This document shows positions 56,330 through 64,000 of a stretch of DNA of 64,000 nt, in pieces (position 1 is the stretch's first letter; each line of letters starts with the position of its first letter). The position numbers were made by a program, and so were the translations under genes. The notes below the pieces were generated by a model. That model searched no databases. It worked only from the letters and a program-made list of their open reading frames with translations, and was not told where the DNA came from. This DNA is from Clytia hemisphaerica. Lineage: Eukaryota; Cnidaria; Hydrozoa; Leptothecata; Clytiidae. Where the stretch lies: NCBI GenBank assembly GCA_902728285.1, contig CACVBU010000351.1, positions 1,763,642 through 1,827,641 on the forward strand. Reading direction: 5' to 3'.

Positions 56330-57385
56330 GAGAGTAAGAAAGTGTAATGAGCAGCTTGAATATAGGCACTTTTCTGCCCAAATTTGCTCAAAAAAATATC
56401 TTTTCGAAAATCAGGCTCCATCAGAAATTAAATATTACCATTTTATAGCACTATGCAAAAAAATAAGAAAAAAACACAAAGCCAATCTCGAGAAATGCTC
56501 ATTTCCCCTAAATATGACAAAAGGGAAATTCCCCAATTGAGAAAATCCGATTTTTACGGCCAAAATTTTTTTTCCGGAAAAAACAGCTTGAGCTACGTTT
56601 TAGAGATACTTGCCTTTTATCTTTGTCCAAAAAATTTGAAAAAACTAATGAAGCAATTGCACACAAAGTCCAGAAAACCCCATTTTTAGGCACATTTTGG
56701 TCCAAATTTGCCCTAAAAAATTATTTTTTGAAAATCCGACTTCATCAGATTTTAAATATTACCATATTACATCAAAGTACAAAAATTCAGAAAAAAATAT
56801 CGATCCAATCGCCAGAAACGCTCTTTTTCCCTAAAAATGACATAAGGGAATTTCCCCAAATAAGAAAAACCGATTTTTACGGCCCAAAAAAATTTTCAGA
56901 AAAAATCTGCTTCAGTCACTTTTTAGAGAACATTGCTCTCCATCTTTCTGCCAAAAATCAGGAAAAACTAATGAAGCAATTTTGCACCAACTCCAAAAAA
57001 AACTTGTTTTTAGGTAGTTTTTGGGCCAAACCTGCGAAAATCCGTATTTTACGACAAAAAGAAAATTTCCGAGAAAAATTACTTCAGCCACATTTTAGGG
57101 TACCTTGCACTCTATCTTTCTGCCAAAAATCAGGAAAAACTAATGAAGCAATTTTGCACAAAGTCCAAAAAACCTTATTTTTAGGTAGTTTTTGGCCCAA
57201 ATTTGCCCCCAAAAATTTTTTTCAAAAATCGGGCTCCTTCACTTTTCAGGCATTGCTATTTTATATCATTGTGCAAAAAATTAAAAAAAACTAATGAGCC
57301 AATCCCGAGAAAAGCTTGTAACAGACGAACGGACAACGGTCAAATTAAAGGACCTCCCGGTAGGTCCAAAAACGATAATATTTTT
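56330..57385 (+). repeat. Dispersed repeat, long copy with internal tandem units
   Basis: Blocks such as GAAAAACTAATGAAGCAATT, TTTTTAGGTAGTTTTTGG and AATTCCCCAA...GAAAA(T/C)CCGATTTTTACGG recur at intervals of about 170-320 bp. The 3' end (AACTAATGAGCCAATCC, GTAACAGACGAACGGAC, CGGTAGGTCCAAAAA) matches the end of the repeat at 3690-4440. The 223-codon frame at 56623-57294 is repetitive and not conserved in the other copies, so I do not call it a gene. Confidence 0.65.
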
Positions 57386-58236
57386 ATCGTATAAAGCGAG
57401 ACCAAATTAATTTATTGTTCTACGGGTCTGACCCTGTTTATTTCCAAAATCGAAAGAATAATAATATTCTCGCAAATAAATTCGGAGTTTTTGATGTCGA
57501 GATGGAAAGTGTCGGACTCAGGCCCTTTAAGTGGTTCTGAAATGAAAATTCTCTTCTCCCTCTTTTCTAAGATCTCTCTGGTACAGTCTAAAAAAACACC
57601 GACATAATTGTATGTTCAATGAAAAGGTCTCACGCATCAATCAACACTTTTAAAATATTACTTAATAAACGAAATCTTATTCTTGTAAACATTATTTTAA
57701 GAAAAAAATAAGAGAGAGCTAATTAGTTTATGCTCAAAAGAACGAAAGAATTGCGTCTTCCTTTTAAATTTGATAATTTATTGAAATTTCTTTCTTCAAA
57801 ATAGACCACTATTACTTAAGATATCGTACCCTGGGAGTGTAATCTAAAAATCCAAAACTTTTCTGTGAATTTTTGTATTAACAGAGACATTTTATGAGAC
57901 TAGTGTGTGGTGTGTGTCTAAAATTTGTATCATTTCTCTCCATTCTATCTCTCACAAGTTCAACCATGAATGTTTCCCCATTTATTCTAAAATCCATTTT
58001 CCAATATTTTTCATAATCGGGATCAAGCACTCGGGCAAACATTTGATCAAACCATCGTTCTTCTCTTTCAAAAGCCTTTCAAATGTTTCCCGACCGCTTC
58101 AGTCAGAGATTATAATTAAATTTGAAAATGCAAGCATGAACTGTCTTTTTCTCCTCTGATACAGCTTTTTCTTCGAACAGAAAATAGCAAGAAGCAAAGC
58201 AAATCGCTTCTGCTTCGATCGATCCATTTTTTTATT
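57386..58236. other. No gene seen
   Basis: AT-rich spacer between two repeat regions. It has no supported exon. Confidence 0.35.
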
Positions 58237-58950
58237 TTGATTACTCTCACAGAATTTAAAGAGATGATTGCGAAACACTCTAATTGTTCTCCCTCTTTTG
58301 TTAAAGGGAAACCCCGTCTCTTATGTAAAACTTATTCTATTATTCATTTGATTTCGTTGGTTAGATTACATAGGCATTACTCTCACAGAATTTAAAGAGA
58401 CGATTGCTAAACACTCTAATTGTTCTCCCTCTTTTGTTAAAGGGAAACCCCGTCTCTTTAAACTTGTCTTAAAATTAGATATGACCACTCACCTTGTGAG
58501 ATCAAATCGTTTATGTAAAACTTATTCTATTATTCATTTGATTTCGTTGGTTAGATTACATAGGCATTACTCTCACAGAATTGAAAGAGACGATTGCGAA
58601 ACACTCTTATTGTTCTCCCTCTTTTGTTAAAGGGAAACCCCGTCTCTTTAAACTTGTCTTAAAATTAGATGTGACCACTCACCTTGTGAGATCAAATCGT
58701 TTATGTAAAACTTATTCTATTATTCATTTGATTTCGTTGGTTAGATTACATAGGCATTACTCTCACAGAATTTAAAGAGACGATTGCGAAACACTCTTAT
58801 TATTCTCCCTCTTTTGTTAAAGGGAAACCCCGTCTATTTAAACTTGTCTTAAAATTAGATGACCACTCACCTTGTGAGATCAAATCGTTTATGTAAAACT
58901 TATTCTATTATTCATTTGATTTCGTTGGTTAGATTACATAGGCATAAAGA
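58237..58950 (+). repeat. 190-bp tandem repeat, about 3.7 copies
   Basis: The unit contains ATTACTCTCACAGAATTTAA, AGAGACGATTGCGAAACACT, GTTAAAGGGAAACCCCGTCT and CATTTGATTTCGTTGGTTAG. Its ACATAGG landmark recurs at about 58368, 58558, 58748 and 58938. The first copy lacks about 60 bp in the middle. Sequence identity between units is high, suggesting recent expansion. Confidence 0.9.
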
Positions 58951-61486
58951 GGCATAAATTTTTTAAACTTTTAAAACTGTTTATGGTTACAAAAGTATCT
59001 AATTTGCAAAAATTAAGCAGACAGGAAACTCTCATTTTATGTCATTTCTCATTGGATCGATAGAATGCAAACAAAATGAATGATGAATATTTCTCGTTTG
59101 TTAAAATACACTCTTTTTTATAAGAATATACTCTAAAAGAATATTCATGATGAAATTGGCCAAAAATTAAAAATACACTAAGAATGATCAACACCATCAT
59201 GGATTTTAGCAACTAAACCTTAGAATGCCACTTTTAGAGCATTTTTTACTGTAAATTGCCAATCATCCCCCAGTAAGGCTCAAAACCTTTTTTAAAGCGG
59301 CAATCTGCCACTACATAACACGGTTTGTTATTGTTTTCTGCACACCACGCTAAAGCTCTAAAGGGATGTGTGAAAATATAACAATCTGACGAATATGCAA
59401 TCTCGAAATCGTAAGGACCGTGTTCGTTTAAAAGGACTAGGAATGACAAGAAAGTTGCTGTTTATGAATAGGGCGCCGTATCAGTTTTTGATTTTCAGGC
59501 GCACAGCAAAAGATTCTTGTTGTATATTTTTCCGCTGGGAGGACTATTTTCCTAAGATGTATAATTTTTAAGTGCCTTCAGAGGTTTACCTTGCGCGTAA
59601 GAAAATTATGAACAGCTGTTATCAGGTGAAAGAGTGATCGAGATAAGAATATCACATGACTTTTGACGGGAAAAAAAATAAAAACAAACTTATGCGAACT
59701 GATCAGAGTGACAGAGAAGGCACAAAAAAATTTATCTTCCTTTTTTCAGAAAAAAGCTATCATTTTGTTTTAGCTGAAGGCTTCATATAAGATTTTCATA
59801 ATTACTCTTAGTTATCTTCAATTGTCTAAATCTCCCTTGGCAGTAGCAGTTCAATTTGATTTAGAGGTAAAAAAGAAATCGGTTGAAAAACAAAGAACAG
59901 AGGATAATTTTTAAAAATAGATGTAAGATATTATTTTTTTATTAAAACATACAAGTGTCTGAGATGTTACAAGAAAATCAATGAAAATTTCAGATTATGA
60001 ATTTGGACTTTTTAGTCCAAAAAAAGGTTTCTCAAAGCTTTGTAATAATAAAACCGAAAACAAAGGCTCTTGTTTTCTCTTTAAAATTATATAAAGTTAG
60101 GAAAGGAAATACTTATAAAATGTCTATAAATGTCTTTGACAGGTTTTGACGAAACATGGAAACCTCGAAACAATGCTTTCTTGGACAACTTATCACATAT
60201 AGACTACTGAAATTCTATGAAATAAACACAAATTAATTGATAAAAAAATAAATTGAAATAACCTATCTACATTGGAGTACTAAAAGATAACACTACAGCA
60301 ATCCAAAGAAGAACTGAATTGCCGTTAAAAGATTGAAAAACATACTCCAAGCCAAGATGCAATGTTTATCAAATACAAGTTCACAGTATCTCTAGTCAGG
60401 AAAAACAATCACAAATTCCAAGTGTCTTTAGTCAGGAAAACGACCAAAACAATCACACAAGTTTCAAAAGTTTAGAAAATCCACAAAACCTCTGACCTCA
60501 TGAATGTAAGAACCAAGCATTTAAGAGTTTGTTTTGGGGTCACTCGGTAAACAATTCCATATAACTTGTTCCAGAAGTATTGTCCATATAAGTTTTGTAT
60601 TCCAAAGCAAATATTTCTCGTACTGCCCATTTTTCTCATCAATTCTTCAACTTGAACCAGTTTCACATCTCAATAGAATGTTAATACCATTTTGCCAATC
60701 ATTTAATGTCCAAAGTTGTGGAGATGTAGCGTTTACTTCATGTCAAGCAAATGTCTCTAAAATCTTTAAGTTTGTTGGTTTGGTATGCGGAAGAGGTAAT
60801 CCATGGATATCTTTGTAATCAATGATGAAAAACTCTTGAAATTACTGATGATTACAGTTGAAGTGTAGCCTCACATTTCATGTAATTATTGGTCACCAAT
60901 TAGATGAAAATTGTATATTTTTTGTTCGTCAGAAAAGAGTGATAACTTTTAAAAAGCCAAGAGTGAATTATCGTATATCTTGTATTTTAATCTGAATTAT
61001 TCGTGTCTTGATTACTCAAAAACATGCGCGTAACATCAAGGTAAATCCGTGTGATTTTGTCTGAATAACTAGGCAAATGAAAACAAAAACGAACTGCGCG
61101 ATGTAGTGGCGGATTGCCGCTTTAAATGACATTTTTTTGGTTCAGGTGTGTATTACATGTCAAATCTAGGTTGAATTTGGATCCTTACCTAAATATACCG
61201 TAAGAATAACGCCAATAAGCACCAAAAATTGGTAAATCAAGACGAAAATGCTATTAACAAAAATTGGAGGCACAAAAAATTGATATTGATAAAACAAAAT
61301 GAACAAATGGAGCATGAAAATCTTGAAAATTTTAAAAAGCTACCAAAATCGAAGAAAGCAGTAATCGGCAACCATCAAAATAAACACATGAACAGCCCAA
61401 AAATGATTTTATTTTTATTTCCATTTTTCAAATTTTAGGGTCAGTCGGGCCCATAAAGCTTTTTAGCAACATTTTTCTCTCTACTG
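58951..61486. other. No gene seen
   Basis: Long AT-rich stretch. Small ORFs at 59246-59449 (minus) and 60472-60818 (both strands) have no splice context or recognisable motif. No repeats were detected by eye. Confidence 0.4.
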
Positions 61487-61494
61487 TATTTTAT

Positions 61495-62338
61495 CGGGCA
61501 GGTCTAAAACGCCTAATACCTACTATCTAATACTTACTACTTTATATGTACTATATATACCTCAAAATTGCTCGAAAATACTTTACAATAATCAGCATGC
61601 CAAATATGACCAAATCTGAAAATTTGGTGTTAAAAAAATGTCAAGTTTTTCTCTAATAGCGTTTTGAAGACATGAAAATATTTTCTCTCTTTTTTCTCTT
61701 CACTTCATTTTCCCGCGCTTTTTCTATAAAGTTTACAGACTACACACATTTTGTCGAGACACACTTTTTTGTAGGAGAAAAGTATTTCGCTTGCTCATTC
61801 ATATTAGTTTTATCTATAAGAACTAGTTGAGATGATAAAGCCCTACAAACCAATCTCAAGAAGTAGTACAGTATGAGACTTTACTCGATATGATGCAGAT
61901 ATAAATACAAAATGATACAATTAAATGACCTATATTAATTCAAAAAACGTTTAAATAACGTTTTAGCCATTTGGATCTTTATAAAGAAGACAAGGGCGTA
62001 TAAGAATAACTGTTTTAGATATTTGCACACGTGTTCTTATAATTAAATCAAAGTCATAAGAGAGAGAAGTAAAAGGAAGAAAAACTAGGGATAATAACCT
62101 TTTGCTTTGTACTTATATGAGGCGAAGAAAATATTTACTTAATATTTAAATCTTCTTTTAGATAACACATTCAAGTTCCACGAAACCAATTTTCTTAGAA
62201 TAGAATTTGGAACAGGCGATAGAGAGCCAGGGCCTGGAAGTTCTGGTCTCTAAAGTATCCAAACGGATTAGATAGTCAGTATTAAGTATTAGGTAATAAG
62301 TATTAAGTAGTAGGTATTAGGCGTTTCAAACCTGCCCG
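61495..62338. mobile_element. 844-bp MITE with perfect 8-bp target duplication
   Basis: TATTTTAT stands on both sides (61487-61494 and 62339-62346). Terminal inverted repeats of about 31 bp begin CGGGCAGGTYTRAAACGCC and continue into TAATACCTACTA-like repeats. There is no transposase inside. An 8-bp duplication fits hAT-type elements, although the CGGGCAGG ends are not the classic CAG start. Confidence 0.85.
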
Positions 62339-62346
62339 TATTTTAT

Positions 62347-62629
62347 CCAAAACGAAGAAAAAGAAAAAGAACTTTCTTAAAGATATCATTTTTGATGATA
62401 TAGAAAAGAGGTGCACCTCTATAATGCTGACAAAGCAGAATAAACAATATAATTTCTCAAAATTATTGCTCGTGCAATGCCGAAAGGGAAGAAAGTTGTT
62501 CTTTTTTTGTTTAAAAAATGCTGCAAATCGTAGGAGATACTTTATAAATGATGTTTGGTAATACCCATCCTATTTCATCATTGTAAACTGAAAGAACGAC
62601 TGAATACAAGAATACTTTTTTTATTATAG
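62347..62629. other. Probable intron 5' of the OTU exon
   Basis: AT-rich sequence ending in a TTTTTTTATTATAG acceptor at 62628-62629. Confidence 0.4.
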
Positions 62630-63700
62630 ACTCTCATGCTGATCAATCCCAATGCATCAAATCGACAGGAGACGGACGTTGTTTGTATAATTCAGCTAGC
62701 ATTCTTCTGAATGGTACAGAAAATTTGGCAACTGAATTACGTGTCCGGACATGTCTTAAACTTGTAAAAAACTTTAAATATTATATGTGCCATCCTCAAA
62801 TAAAGTCAATTGAGATAAGAACCCTTAATGATAAGGCTGACTATTCCTTGGAAGGACTTTATGAAATTGCTTTTTTCAGTAATAAAAGAGTCAGGGTATG
62901 TGAAAAACATGGGTTTGAGATGGCTATGAAGACAGAAGTATCCCTAAATGGTATTAAGGGGAAATACTGTTCCTTACTTCAATTAATTGCCCTATCAAAT
63001 GTGCTAGGTATGCCAATTGAATCAGTCTACCCAGACCATCTTTTGCAAATATTACCAATGATGCAAAACATTTACTACCCAAGAGTACCTTCATCTGAAA
63101 ACTCAAGAACACTCAGAATATTCTGGACCTCAATGTCAGGTTGGGATCAAATCTCTCAATTTTCTCTTGACCCTTTTTGTTCCATTAATTAAAAAGTCTT
63201 TGAACAATGATATGTCCAGTAACTCTATAGAGAAATTTTACATACCAAAAGAATACACCAGAAAAATCAATCACCAAACAAATCAAAAACAGACAATTCA
63301 ACATTTGAACCAGAAACGGATGATTCATGGATTGAATCACCATTAATGCATCAGCAGAACAATGGACTTCCTCTTGCATTGACAAAGGAATGGTATGTCA
63401 AAGAAGGAAGAAATGAAATCTCCAATTGGAATCGTGACAATAATCCAAATGAGGAAATGGAAGAAGCCTTCCACACTCTTGCTGAAACTTCAGCTTTATT
63501 GAACGCATCCGCTAAAACTGACCATCTGAGAACTGTAGCTGCTACTGGAGCATTCATTGTTGAAAAAGGACCCTTAGTGAAAACACAAGATGTAGCTGAA
63601 TCTTACAAAATACATAAAGATTTAGATGAAACCAAAAAGATGATGTCTGGTACGTTGTAAGAGAGGCTGCGAAAGCATTTATCAATACATCATGTCATAG
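62630..63700 (+). CDS. OTU/vertnin-like domain exon
   Basis: After an AG acceptor the exon opens with CIKSTGDGRCLYNSAS, the D-G-x-C-L-Y motif that holds the catalytic Asp and Cys of OTU-type deubiquitinases and that also marks vertnin. YCSLLQLIALSNVLGMPIESVYP follows, typical of the middle of such domains. The frame then changes by one base at a T5 run near 63175, where the alternative frame continues with VPLIKKSLNN and IEKFYIPKEY. It returns between about 63240 and 63300 (FEPETDDSWIES), and changes again at an A5 run near 63633, where the other frame gives DDVWYVVREAAKAFI. A strong donor (CATAG|GTAAGTA) ends the exon at 63700. A His needed for protease activity was not located, so activity is open. 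It may be a transposon-linked or domesticated gene, continuing beyond the window. Confidence 0.6.
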
Positions 63701-64000
63701 GTAAGTAAGCCATTAATAAATTCTGGAAAAGGTTTTTTTGACATCATGACAGTAATTTTCTCTTTCCAAGCGGTCAAATTTCTGAAACATTTGCTTAATT
63801 TAAGATGTACACTCCCTTTTAAAGGGATACATACATACTTTTATTTGATTGGTTTTACATTGGTTTTATTTTCAAAGATTCTGATCTAAATTTAGCTTTC
63901 AATTTTTTTGTATAATAACATCAGTGAAAACATATTGTTAAGGGAGAAAGCCTTTAGAATCAAAACATGAATAGAATCTTTTACATCTTTTGCCCCTTTC
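63701..64000. other. Probable intron after the OTU exon
   Basis: It starts with a GTAAGTAAG donor. I see no exon before the edge of the window. Confidence 0.4.

Noticed and set aside
56623-57294. 223-residue plus-strand ORF as a gene
   Set aside because: It lies in internally repeated DNA, is low in complexity (Lys, Phe, Asn), and is not conserved in the related repeat copies.
59246-59449. 67-residue minus-strand ORF with protein-like composition
   Set aside because: No splice sites with fitting phase and no family recognised; it could be an exon, but support is too thin.

Overview
The window is AT-rich eukaryotic DNA. There are no operons or ribosome-binding sites; several genes are split by GT/AG introns whose phases agree. 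The protein families point to an invertebrate animal, most likely a cnidarian. They include a UBX plus HECT ubiquitin-ligase-like protein, a vertnin/OTU-like exon, DDE transposase relatives with CXC domains, and non-LTR and Ty3-type retroelements. The species cannot be fixed from the sequence alone.

Layout. 0-3 kb: a plus-strand five-exon gene of unknown function, with an in-exon 18-bp minisatellite. 3-8.5 kb: dispersed and short tandem repeats. 8.5-12.9 kb: a minus-strand, intron-containing gene joining a DDE-type catalytic region, an OTU-like segment and a double CXC (tesmin/TSO1-like) domain. 12.9-13.7 kb: a LINE fragment carrying a small MITE. 14.8-16.7 kb: a 60-bp minisatellite. 17.8-20.2 kb: a tRNA-like sequence, a zinc-finger fragment and a possible exon. 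20.7-25.4 kb: a Ty3-type LTR retrotransposon with identical 110-bp LTRs and a 718-bp run of N. 26.4-27.6 kb: foldback elements. 28.9-31.2 kb: an intronless UBX-HECT gene. 33.6-44.4 kb: a second LINE, then a tandem mosaic of pogo-like and second-family transposase pieces. That mosaic is interrupted by a 5.2-kb terminal-inverted-repeat element with no gene, built from long arrays of a TACTTGGTCAC-type motif. 46.4 kb: a Harbinger-like MITE. 48.4-51.2 kb: a large DDE-like gene with an upstream companion ORF. 52.6-55.0 kb: two more inverted-repeat elements. 56.3-59 kb: repeats. 61.5-62.3 kb: a MITE with a perfect 8-bp target duplication. 62.6-63.7 kb: an OTU/vertnin-like exon running toward the right edge.

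Most of the recognisable coding content is mobile-element derived; only the UBX-HECT gene, the first gene and the OTU exon could be host genes. Almost every long coding region is broken by one-base shifts, and nearly all fall in runs of five to eight identical bases. This fits consensus errors of the assembly at least as well as gene decay. The most unusual structures are the 5.2-kb motif-array transposon, the tandem transposase mosaic it sits in, the DDE-OTU-CXC gene and the UBX-HECT fusion.
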